From Yamagishiella unicocca (Eukaryota > Chlorophyta > Chlorophyceae > Chlamydomonadales > Volvocaceae): a stretch of DNA of 64,000 nt. Below the pieces are notes generated by a model. It worked only from the letters and a program-made list of their open reading frames with translations. It had not been told where the DNA came from and ran no database searches. Position numbers and translations under genes: made by a program. The first letter of the stretch is position 1; each line of letters opens with the position of its first letter. Of the stretch, positions 13,101 to 23,120 are shown in pieces. The stretch lies in contig BDSL01000001.1 in NCBI GenBank assembly GCA_003116995.1, forward strand, positions 1,798,001 through 1,862,000, given 5' to 3'.

Positions 13101-13312
13101 TGCTGCCTTTGCCACCATTGCTGCTCCTGCCGTTAATGCCGTTCCCGCTGCTGCTGCTGCTGCTGCTGCTGAAGGTGCGGGCCGAGATCGAGCCGCACCT
13201 CGATCCCGTGCGCGAAGCCGCCAGCCACCTGGACAGGGTGGCTCGGGCGTTCGAGGCCCCGGGCAGCGGCCCGTCCGGGACCGCATCGCCCATCTCGCGG
13301 TTCTCGCGCTGA
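4192..13312 (+). CDS. PMA: Plasma-membrane-type P3A H+-ATPase, copy A (17 exons, about 1,093 aa)
   Basis: The pump exports protons at the expense of ATP and energises the plasma membrane. Exons: 4192-4453, 4749-4831, 5261-5379, 5726-6026, 6301-6690, 7174-7404, 7927-8071, 8518-8651, 9009-9149, 9619-9955, 10384-10424, 10670-10774, 10896-11341, 11654-11684, 12001-12136, 12571-12812, 13175-13312. Every join keeps frame and aligns with copy B. Visible motifs are LTGESLPVT (actuator), CSDKTGTLT with the phosphorylated Asp near residue 372, [18 protein letters not shown] and LLNDGT in M6 near 740 (the conserved proton-carrier Asp). The start gives an N-terminus joining GLTSA|EAAALL, matching GLSTE|EANELL in copy B. 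About 170 residues follow the last membrane span, with no plant-type penultimate Thr. Intron 2 has a GC donor at 4832. Introns are full of GC-rich tandem repeats. The C-terminal tail exons are less certain than the core. Confidence 0.92.
6802..6860. repeat. 12-bp tandem repeat (gcgggaagcgga) in H+-ATPase A intron
   Basis: About five head-to-tail copies of a 12-base purine-rich unit lie in the intron after the exon carrying the DKTGTLT site. Confidence 0.9.
7108..7146 (+). repeat. Short dispersed element in H+-ATPase A intron
   Basis: A 39-base stretch running from taaacg to tcgaac is almost identical (one extra T) to an insertion at 26354-26391. A more diverged relative lies at about 7770-7818 in the next intron, and pieces with cacgggtttcc recur near 10327. 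All sit shortly upstream of 3' splice sites. Confidence 0.7.
7554..7686. repeat. 11-bp minisatellite, about 12 copies, in H+-ATPase A intron
   Basis: The unit ctggccgcatc is repeated about twelve times with almost no variation. Because 11 is not a multiple of three and the unit has no stop in any frame, it creates long false open frames on both strands. Confidence 0.95.
8416..8458. repeat. 14-bp tandem repeat, 3 copies, in H+-ATPase A intron
   Basis: Three copies of cggatagtgtacgg lie in the intron, followed by a (gt)n tract just before the acceptor at 8517. Confidence 0.85.
11341..11525 (+). repeat. 45-bp tandem repeat that copies the 5' splice site of H+-ATPase A intron 13
   Basis: Three near-perfect 45-base units (11341-11385, 11386-11430, 11431-11475) and a diverged fourth each begin with G|gtgggtggt, the same sequence as the exon-intron junction at 11341/11342. 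The unit length is 15 codons and the exon frame stays open through all copies, reading [15 protein letters not shown] per unit. Confidence 0.92.
12190..12310. repeat. 10-bp (tgctgccccc) tandem repeat in H+-ATPase A intron
   Basis: An imperfect array of about a dozen decamers lies in the intron between the two C-terminal tail exons, directly after the donor at 12137. Confidence 0.85.
12467..12543. repeat. 25-bp tandem repeat, 3 copies, in H+-ATPase A intron
   Basis: Three copies of a C-rich 25-base unit beginning ccggcccccaaccctc lie just before the acceptor at 12570. They produce long false open frames. Confidence 0.88.
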
Positions 13313-13973
13313 GCCCGCTGCTAGGAGGCGCGTTTGGCATTTCTGCGTCACACCCAACTAGGGCTGCGACCTCCGGCACCCGGGCTCGCCTGTTCGCTTG
13401 CCATCGACGCTGAGGGGGGTTGAGGAAGGCTTCAGGCGGGTTGGGGCGGGTTGTGCGCGCGTGTTTGGTTTGAATGTTCACGGGTAAGGCTGGAACGGAG
13501 TTTACGTTTCGTGTTGAGGGACGTCCGTCAGCTGGCAGTCGATGTTTGGCATTGCGCCCAAGCAAGCAAGCAAGCCGTGACGCGGGCGTGGGGTTTCGAG
13601 GAAGACCCGCGGGTGTGGGGTGGGATGACGGCCTGTTGCGGATGGTGAGGAACTCCAGGGAGGCTGGGGTCTGGACGCCGTCACGGAGCGAAAACACACA
13701 CGGGTGGAGGGGGTTGTTGCTACGCACGTGCACCATGCAGGTGTGTCTGCGCGGAGCCAGGGGTCGTGCCACGGCGCTCGCACGTCGCGACTTTGTGCCC
13801 GGTCAAGCGGGCTGCTGACGTCAGTAAAGTTGTCGTACGTTATCCGGCAATATGACTGTCGAATCATGGCGCACGTGGTTGTGGTAGGCTCGCTCCGTCG
13901 CTGGGAACATGCGACGGGCGGGCACGAACGTAAACTTGCGCCTGAGAAGGCGCGCGGGGTAACGGTTCGTTGT

Positions 13974-13978
13974 TGTAA
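13974..13978 (+). terminator. Possible TGTAA poly(A) signal of H+-ATPase A
   Basis: First TGTAA on the coding strand after the stop at 13312, about 660 bases downstream. Further copies occur at 14363 and 14401. Confidence 0.4.
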
Positions 13979-15267
13979 CGGTGGCAGCCTGGCTGGCAGT
14001 GGAAACGTTGTTCTTAACTTTGAGGCGCCTTAGCGTGGAGGTTTGGAGGCACAGCGGAGTAACCACCAGCAGGCAGATCCTTGTTAACTGTGTAGCTGAT
14101 ACCCCGGCTGCGCCCTGCCGCGACCTTGCTGCTGGTTGCCTGGGTTTTCACAATCGATATAGCCGTGGCAGTCAAGCGGGGCTTTATCTATCTACAGCAT
14201 GTCTTTGTCGTTAGCAGGGACGAACCGAGCCTCTTTTGACGGCAAGGTTGTCGAGGATTACTTGGGACGTCCAAAATAATTGTCTGGCTGCTGAAGTGCA
14301 GGTAGCAGACAGCTGACGAGGGTAGCTGAGCAGCTGAGCACCCCTTAAAGGCTCTAGCATTTTGTAACTTCCTTTAAAACCAGTACGCATCCAATGTTTG
14401 TGTAAGGGTTCCTTGGGAACTGCAAGAACTGGCATTGGGATCAGGCGTAAGTAGTCACGGAAGGGTTACATGTTTACAGCAGGCGAATTATTACATATCC
14501 GTCCAGACCTGGCGAGGGTGCACCTTAGCGCCTGCAGGATCCCCTCGCCCCTCACTGAAAAGGCGGCTTTCTCCTTTCCACGCAGGTCGACCACATACTT
14601 GTCCGAGTTGCCGGGCACCGCGCCGGCAGGAGTATCTCGGCCTTCTTACTAGGAGTCACCCCCCGCGGCGGCCCCTTCTCTATTTTACTGAGCCGCGGAG
14701 GATGGGGACGAGGCACGCGTGTAATCATCATTTATTTTATGCAATGCAAGAAGCCATCGGCATTAGGTTCCGTTTTCGGCACCTCCCTCCACGCAAAGAA
14801 ATCCCAATCTGAATATCCCCAAGTCGCCAAGTGTATGTGGGAACGGGCACCTCAACAATTGCTGCGATGTCCCGTAGACGCATTCAAAAGTTCCTTATCG
14901 CAAAGACGTCGCTGCCGATCCGGCCCAATTATGGATACCGCCAAAGATGAAGGGACGCCAAACAAGGTGGATATGTCAAAACGTAAATCGACCCGGAAGG
15001 ACAGCCGCCGGGTACAACGAAGACCCAGTCAAACAAGGCATATATCCATTGACACGGTCTTCACGCACACGCCATCCGACCAACAGCGGCACCTGCCATG
15101 CGGCATTGTCATCACCTCGAAGCTGCAGTCACGTTCACAAGCAGTCAGCGATTTATTTCGTGCAAAAATAGCTAGATGCCACGGCTCCCTCACTACAGCT
15201 CATCGTGGCTGAGCACACGTTAAGCACCCTCGCTTCGTACCCCAGCCTACCCGCACGCCCAGTAGCT

Positions 15268-15877
15268 TTACATATGTAAGGCCTGGCAAACTCATGCGGC
15301 ACCCACAACGCGGGTCAACACCGCGGACGGGCCTTCGCAGACCCCATCAGGGTAGAACCTGCTTCAGCGATATGTATATCTTCTTTTCAGTCGGTTGAGC
15401 CCTTCACCAAGCATGGTGATCACTGGCGACACCGAAGCACACGGGCGGTAGAGCGCACCTACCGAATGGCCCGAATTTGCCTATCTAGCCGTTGGCGTTT
15501 GCTGCCCCATCAATATACACACGCACACACACACACGAGCTCCCTACTTACGTACGCTGTGCCCTTCCCGTTGCGCTCCTCGCCGCCTCACCGTTCGAAG
15601 CCCCTGCCGCGCCGTTCGAAGCCCCACTGCCCCGTTGCGCCATTCGCATAAGCTACGCGGGAACGGTCTGGGCGCAAGTGGCGCAAGGCGTCGGGAACGC
15701 AGCCGGCCCCTCGCCACAACGGAGCCGGTGCATACGGAGCCGGCGCATACTCCCAACCACCCACGAGGAGGTGGGAAGTGCCCACCATTCGACCTGTCGA
15801 GCAGGACTCGTCGAAATATCAAGGATCGTACAAGGTACCGACAGCACCCGCTCGGAATGGATGCCCCATGCATTACA
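15268..15877 (-). terminator. Possible poly(A) signals of H+-ATPase B
   Basis: TGTAA on the minus strand occurs at 15873-15877 (only about 55 bases past the stop) and at 15268-15272. The second gives a UTR length closer to that of copy A. Confidence 0.35.
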
Positions 15878-15929
15878 GCATGCATAGTAGAGTTTGCTCG
15901 CTTCGAGCTCTCCGTCCTAATCCTGTCGA

Positions 15930-18900
15930 CTACGAGTTGACGTGCAGGCGCTTGCTGCTCGTCTTGGCCAGTGCGGCCTGAGGGTTAGCTCCTGTGAGTC
16001 CAGCCGCCGTGTTGGCTGCGAGCCGCTCTGCGGCCTCGCGCACCGAGTCTAGCGCCGGGTTGATCTCGCTACGCATCTTGGGGTCCAGGTCCGCGGTGGC
16101 GCTCTCCAGGCTGCCCATGGCCTGCTCCATGGTGGCGCCGCCGCCCTCCACATCGGCCTTGACCGCGCGCGCGCCCTGGCCGGATGCAAGCAAAGGGCGG
16201 GTTGACAACGTGCGGTGAAGGTTGCTAGCTGGCGGTGGTGGCCGTTTGGCGATATCGGCAGCGTGATCACGTGTGATGTGCGTTGGGGCCGTTGGGGGCC
16301 ATACCTCGCTGCGTTACCTCCCCCGAACGGGTTTCCTCTCGGTTGGCTTTTTCCTCTCGGTCGGTTGTCTCCCGGTTGGCTTCCTTCCCCCGGTCCTGCC
16401 CCCCTGCTCACCTGCTTCAGGTTGGCTGAGATGCGGGTCAGGTTGGCGGAGGCGCGCATCAGGTTGACGGAGTGGCGGCCCAGGTTCTGGGTGCTGTCGG
16501 CCTTGATGGCCTGAGCGATCTTGCCCTGCGCCTCGTCCACCTGTGGAGCAGGGCGCGGGAGCGAAGGGAGGAATTAGAATACTGCCAACGACTCGGACTC
16601 CATCTTGCACACGGGTGCGCCCCCACATGCGAACACGCGGGGCCGACGAAGTCCCACGTCCTAACATCCTAGCACCTAGTTCCCATCGCTGCGCGCCCTT
16701 GTATGGTGCACCCAGCATGATGGCCCATACACCAATCGCATGAGGGCAAGGCACGTACCTTGGCCGCGAGTAGCTTGCCCTCCACGAGGCCAACGCTGTG
16801 ACGTGCCAGCGGGTCGCCGGCCACATGGGTGGCATCGCGCTTGTTGACTACCATCTGCAGATGTCGAGGGAAGAAGTCGACGGGTCAATCGCGAGCGCCA
16901 CGGCATGGGCGGCGATACAGTAGGAAGCGCGACTTGAGTGCAGCGCCTTTCAGGCCAGGGCAACCAAAGAATTCCCCCCAGTCGGTCGGTCTGCGTGCTT
17001 ACCGCCGAGTTAATGTCAAACCAGTTGAAACGGTGCATAAGCCAGTAGGCGCCGACCTACACCAACATGACAAGTACACGAAAGTTAAATCGGAAATTGC
17101 GGGAGACTTGCGGGAGACTAGCGATCAACTACCGCAACTCTCACCAGCACCAATTTGGCATGGTACGCAGGGCACGAGGCCGTAGCTGAGCACAACAAAG
17201 TCATTTGCCGTACAAAAACGTACGATTCAGAACATAACCCAATATAATAATATTGCCAAATATTGCCAAACAGGGTCGTGGTGCAGCGCTTACCTTCAAG
17301 ATGTCCTGCACAAACCACCAGAACACGCAGTAGATCCAGATCCACAGCGGCATCAGCGTGTAGTCGCCGTACGCAAGGCCCTCGCACGGAGTGGCGTCGG
17401 TCATGCCCGTGGGCCAGACGCATGCTAGGACGGTGGAGATGGACAGGGCCAGCAGGGCTGCGCCTAGCAGGATGGGGCTGGGCATCGAGGACCAGAAGAA
17501 GCCATCGTGGGTGCGGGCGGAGAAGAGCGTCAGGAAGTCCGAGACAGAAACCTTGAGGTATACCATTGTGGTCACCTGCGGGCCGGTGGTGCGTGGATGG
17601 GTGATGAAGACGCGGAGGTTTGGGCAGGAAGCGAGCGGAAGGCGGAGTCGTGGTGGATTGCCACCGTATCCACCCTTGCTTGCGTTTTATTGCTGCATCA
17701 TGGCGTCGGGCTTGCATCGTGTTCCGACCGCGTCGTCTGGCCCACAATGACAACTGCAGCCGCAACCAGCACCACGATAATGCTTCCCTGTGCCAACTGG
17801 ATTATCGTCTGTTTGCGTACCTTGCCATAAGGCATTGGCGCCAGGCCCCACTTTGCAAAAATGCCATCCGGGTTCCAGCTGTCGAGCGCCGCCCACAAGA
17901 GGAGGAGGCTTGATCCGCACGCGACGGTGCCGAGGACGATGGAGATAGCGAAGAGGGCCTGCAGGCGGTGCGGAACAGAAGCCGGTCGGCCAAACAGCGG
18001 CAGCGCGCAGCGAGCGGGAACACGTGCGATAGCAGCCGTTAATCGCCGCATGTTCCCTGCCTGGCCGCCACACCCCAGCAGCGTACCGGCAGGTTCCACT
18101 TCTCCGGCATCAACGTGGGCTTGACGTTGTCGTACCCGATGGAGATGAGCGTTCCGTCGTTGAGAAGCGTGATGAGCATCAGCATCAGCACCTGGCCAAT
18201 TGGCGAAGGGCAGAACGCAGCCGGTGGCGGGCATCCGATCATTAGAAACACAATGCCGACATGCGATGGGTCATTAATCTTGTGCTTTTCACTTCATTCG
18301 GCAACTTCCCCAACCTACCGGCATTTTGAAAAAGTCCGGCCACTCCGCGCTGTCCGCTCTGCACATCTGTGTGGGATCATCCGGGCAGGGCACCTCCGGC
18401 GGCTCGTAGTCGGAGGGCTTCATTGTCAGCACAGCGATGAAGAAGAACGTCAGAAGCTGAAGCGTCGCAGCGATACGGTAGTTGATGAAGTTCTTCATTC
18501 GCTGGAAGATGCAGCGCGCGGTCACAATGCCGTGTACGATGGTGCTGAGGCCTGGCTGTGTGAGCACGATGTCGGCGGCAGCGCGCGCGGCGTCGGTGGC
18601 GCCCTGCACCGCCACGCCCACGTCAGCTCGCTTGAGCGCCGGGGCGTCGTTCACTCCGTCGCCGGTCATGCCGACAGCGAAGCCGTTCTGACGGAGGGCC
18701 TCCACGATGAGGTACTTGTGCTCGGGGTATACCTGTTCCGAGGCCATGGTGAAACACGACACGCCAAAATTTCAAGCGCTTTCAAACGGAAGGCAGATTG
18801 TGGTGGCTTTGCGGTAACCTCGCCACGTTTTTCAACGCTCAACGCACCACACGTTTTCCGACTTGGGCCAGGACTCGTAGCCCTGCAACCGTTATCCATG

Positions 18901-21900
18901 AATCGCTGCCCCGCCTCCCTCCGCACCTGCGCGAAGCCGTCCGCCTCCATGATGACCTTGCCGTACTTCTTGCCCAGGTCCTTGGGGGCCTTACCCTCCG
19001 CGTCCATGTTGGGCAGGCTCCTCGGGTCCTGGATGTTGGTGCCCATGCCCAAGACGCGAGCCGTCTCCTGCGAGTGCAGGGACACGTAAACGGTTACCGC
19101 TCCTGCCAACGCGCTCAACGCGATGCTTTCCACACCTAGAAAGTTGAAATATGAGCAAATTGCGGTCGGGCAGCTGGCTCATATCGTACGCATGTGCTGT
19201 GATACCCGTCAGAGAGAGAGGCATGGCGTACAGAGGGTTGGCGCGAAACGTTCGGCTGTACCCAGCTCGGTTCATAAGGTCGCGACCTGCGACATGCGCC
19301 ACCCACCTTGGCAATCAGCAGATTGTCGCCGGTGATCATCTTGACATCCACGCCGAAGGCCATGGCCTTGTGGATCGTCTCCTTGGTGTCCGGCCGCGGC
19401 GGATCCAGGAAGGTCAGCAGACCGGCCAGCTGCCAGGTCTCATCTGCGGGTACGGTCGAGCGGAAGCAACTGTTGGCAACGGCAACACGCAACCATAACG
19501 GACCGCAAACTCCCTGCAGCCCCCCTGCTGCGGCCGAAGCGGTCATCTGCTGGAGCGAAGAGCGTGCCTACAAGCAGCATGTGCACCCCCCCGCGGATTC
19601 TCTCATATAAACCCCTGCGACCCACCTTCCATGGTCCGAGCGACCGCCAGGCAGCGAATGCCGCGCAGACCGAACGTCGCCACAGTTTCCTCGACCAGGT
19701 GCTGGATGCGCTCGTCCTTGGTCAGCTTGAGGATGATGTGCGGGGCGCCCTTGGTTACCTGGGGAGGAGGGCGGCCGGCGGGCCACACGGCGTGAAACAA
19801 GCTGGCGAGCGAGGGTACTTTCTTTCGTGGCTCATGCAGCAGCAAACACGCGTACAGGTAACAGCAAGGATCACGTGTCTTTCCTTAACTGCGCACGACG
19901 GCAGCTACATTATTAGCGCAGCCTCGCCCTCCCCGCGGTGCAGTTACGTGGGACCTCAAGCACATTTGGCCGATGCACCTGGCTTCCCCGCTGCAATGAG
20001 CGCCTTGAACGCAGCAACGGCTGGGGAAAGAAGGCCCACTGGCGTTCTACTTATCGCCTTCAATTCCGTCGACCCACCATCGGTGCACGCATCGAATGCA
20101 GCGCAATGGGCCGCCCTAGGTGGGATTATCGCTGTTTCCGGCTCAGATTGGGGAATCCCAGGAAAGCAGAAGAATCCAATTTCACGCCGGCTCCCGCCAA
20201 AGTCGAAGCGCCCGTACTCCCCGCATTCCTCCGCTTGTGGAATTGGGCCCACGTGACCACAACCCAGCCGCTGTAAGCTGACCGACTAGTGGCTACCCAC
20301 GTCAAAATTGCTCATCCACGATCTGAACCAGTGCATGTACGTCGCGCCGCTATGCGGCCCCCAGTCGGCTAATCGCAATCTGGCGGCCCAAGCATGGCGG
20401 CAAACGTGCTTCCCCCTGTCCATCGCAGGGTCGCGTTCCGATGCACGACGCACCGGAACGTGATTGCCAGGGTATCACGTATCCACCGTTTCCCCACACC
20501 CTGACGGCGCTGCCTCGGTGGACTCCATACGCCGTGGCAACTCACCCACCACCCACCCACCTCTCCCTCGGTTATCCTATCCAGTGCCGTCCCGCGGGTT
20601 TCCTCTCATACCCCTCTCTGTTGGGTGAAACGTTAGCACCCTGCTGGAGACACCCCGCCCTGCTCGCACCTTGAACACCTTGCCGTCCCGCTTGTCCTTG
20701 ATTGTCCCCTCCGTGCGCTTCACGGTCGGGTCAAACGGCACGTACTCGACCTGCTCGTACACGTCCAGCTTGGTGAGGTCCTGCTCGTCGCACGCCAGCA
20801 CCAGCGTGTCCAGCGCATCGCGAGGCGGCTCGTTCCACTTGGCGGCGAGGGCGGCGAGCTGAAGCAGCTTGAACTGGTCCAGCCCGGGCAAGTAGACGGG
20901 CGTGTCTTCCTGCGTAGGGGCCGCGACACAAAGAAGGGGTTTCGAGGCGCACGTGAGCATGTGCGACTTATTCGGCATGGAACCCCTGCCCTCCTTCCTG
21001 TCGACCCTGAACTGTCCGAAGTGAAATGCGCCCCTGCTGCTGCCCCGCCTCCCCGGCCCTTCCCGTACCTGGATGACCATCTTGTTGAGCGTGAGCGTGC
21101 CCGTCTTGTCCGAGCACAGCATGTTCATGCCCGCCATGTCCTCAATGGCCGCCAGCCGGGTCACGATGGCCCCATGCGAGCTGAGCTGCCTCGAGCCAAG
21201 CGCCAGGGTGGTGGTGCACACGATCTCGATGGCGATGGGGATGGACGCAACCAGCAGCACCACGGTGAAGCTCAGAGCCTCCTTGAAGGGCTCACCCATG
21301 CCGAGCAGGTATCCAAAGGCAGTGCCACAGAGAACCAAGGAAATGATGACGAGCACAAACATGATGGTGAGCAGGATCTTCTGAAGGTGGCCCAGCTCGT
21401 TGCCGTCCTGCTGCAGCATGGCGGCGGTCTTGCCGAAAAAGGTGTTCTTGCCGGTGAACTGCAAGTGATTGGACGGCAACAAGTTGTGAGTATCAGCTTT
21501 TATGGCATTATTGAAGGCATATGGCCACGCAAGTCGCAGGAAGCCCACACGCGCCAGCAGCACGGATTCTAAATACTACAACGGCCACATACCCGTGTGG
21601 GGATCGCTACCCGCCCAACTTCCCAGACCCGTCCGCACCTCCACGGTCGCCTCCGTCTCGCCGCGTACGACAGTGGATCCCATCTTGGCGCTGTCACCCT
21701 TGTGCATGGTGACAGGCAACGACTCTCCGGTCAACGCGGCCTGGTCGATGTCTACCGTGCTATGGTTGATCAAGCAATCTGCGGGCACGTTGGACCCCGA
21801 GGCTAGCAGCACCAGATCTCCAGGCACCAACACCGACGCATCCAAGTTCATCCATTTGCCGTCGCGCTTGGCTGTGGCCTGGGGCTTCAGCGAGGCCTTG

Positions 21901-23120
21901 AGTGCGGCGACAGCGTTGCCGGCCTTTTGGGTCTCGTACCTGGGTCAAATGCGGCACGGGCGCGGGTGTTGAGGCGGGCAACGCAAATTGCGAATGCAAA
22001 CCCATGCATGAAACAGAAGCCAGGGGGGAGAACGGCAGCGGTATGCCGTTATAGCATGGCATCGTTGCATGCAGGATTGGAACCGTGTTCTTGGTCACAG
22101 GCACACACGCAATCACCTTTCGGGCCGAGGAAGCACTCGCAATGACTCACCAGCCCAAGGTTGCGTTGATGAATTGAATCCCCATCAAGATGCCGAAGTC
22201 GGCCCAGTTCTGGATAGCAGCTTCGATAATCGCCGCAATCCAAATCTGCGGGGAACCACACCTAAGTGTCAACAAAAGCACGGACACTACGACTGACCAG
22301 CAGCTCTGAAGTATTCGATAGACAAGATATCACGCCAGGGCTGACCCCTGTACTCAAACGTGCACGCGTACACCCGTGTACCCGTAAGTTACTGCAACGA
22401 ACTTACCATAATGGGCATGGGCTGGTAGAGCTGCGGGTAGCGATTGGGCAACAGACGAGAAGTCAGAGAACATGATTGTGATGCAGTGGCATGTACCGTT
22501 GGTAAGACACGAATGGTCGAGCTGAACTGAGGTACATACACTACGCTTCTACTTGCCGCACGTTCGACGAAATATGGCAAGTAAAATAAATTAGAAATCG
22601 TGTTATGGCCTCCAGTGGTGGGATCCGCCTAACCTGTAGGGCCTGGCCTTGTGGCCTATGCATCGCGACGGTATGCCGATGCGGCAACTCTGCCCAGTCC
22701 CCAAACACTTCGACACAATGGACATAATTATCTACTTTGTTTACAGGGCGGTTTTGAGCTGCAAGGGAAACAACGTTGCAGTGGGTCGCATGCCCCTTTC
22801 AACCGGAAATAGCGTTACCTGCCGTAGGAAGACGAGCCAGCTTGGTGTCACCTTCTCTTCGAGCTCATTGCGCCCGTGGACTGTGAGCAGCTCGTTAGCC
22901 TCTGTAAAGAGGAAGTTATCGCGGGACGGGTCGGTATGGCTGGCAGACATGTATTCAATATCGCGTCCCTCAGTGCCATCTTGAACCGTGTCGTCGTCTT
23001 ACCCTCAGTTGAAAGCCCCTCGCTTGGCGTGAAATCCGTCCTTGCCCCTTCTCCCTCATGGTCGAGGCTGACCTCGACTCGTTCCGTCTTTTCCTTTGGC
23101 GGGGCTATACCCTCCACCAT
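15930..23120 (-). CDS. PMA: Plasma-membrane-type P3A H+-ATPase, copy B (18 exons, about 1,041 aa)
   Basis: Paralogue of copy A, on the opposite strand. Exons in coding order: 23120-23003, 22901-22819, 22430-22407, 22245-22151, 21939-21639, 21458-21069, 20909-20670, 19758-19626, 19443-19307, 19067-18927, 18732-18319, 18191-18087, 17958-17821, 17575-17294, 17056-17003, 16854-16759, 16540-16412, 16175-15930. All joins keep frame, so the gene looks intact. Motifs: [18 protein letters not shown] (Asp near residue 324), [20 protein letters not shown]. The exon with the phosphorylation site is 390 bases in both copies and about nine of ten residues match. The N-terminus is shorter than in A, and the helical tail (residues about 886-1041) is clearly different, ending R-L-H-V-N-S. 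One exon is only 24 bases (LYQPMPIM). Copies A and B share most intron positions, but each has introns the other lacks, which suggests an old duplication. Confidence 0.93.

Larger units (their letters stand above)
13313..15929. other. Region between the converging H+-ATPase genes
   Basis: No further gene was seen. The region holds the 3' UTRs of both pumps. TGTAA lies on the + strand at 13974-13978 and on the - strand at 15873-15877 and 15268-15272. Base composition and texture change here: the G/C-rich, repeat-rich DNA of copy A gives way to more balanced DNA from about 13.8 kb. Confidence 0.6.

Noticed and set aside
13067..13174. Leu-rich (CTG)n stretch as part of the last pump A exon
   Set aside because: Copy B has no such segment and the last exon aligns with copy B only from 13175, so I treat it as polypyrimidine intron sequence.
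12453..13772. 439-codon minus-strand open frame
   Set aside because: Antisense to the pump tail exons and C-rich repeats; its composition follows the repeats and it has no recognisable domain.
15930..23120. H+-ATPase B as a pseudogene
   Set aside because: All 18 exons join in frame with consensus splice sites and all catalytic motifs are intact.
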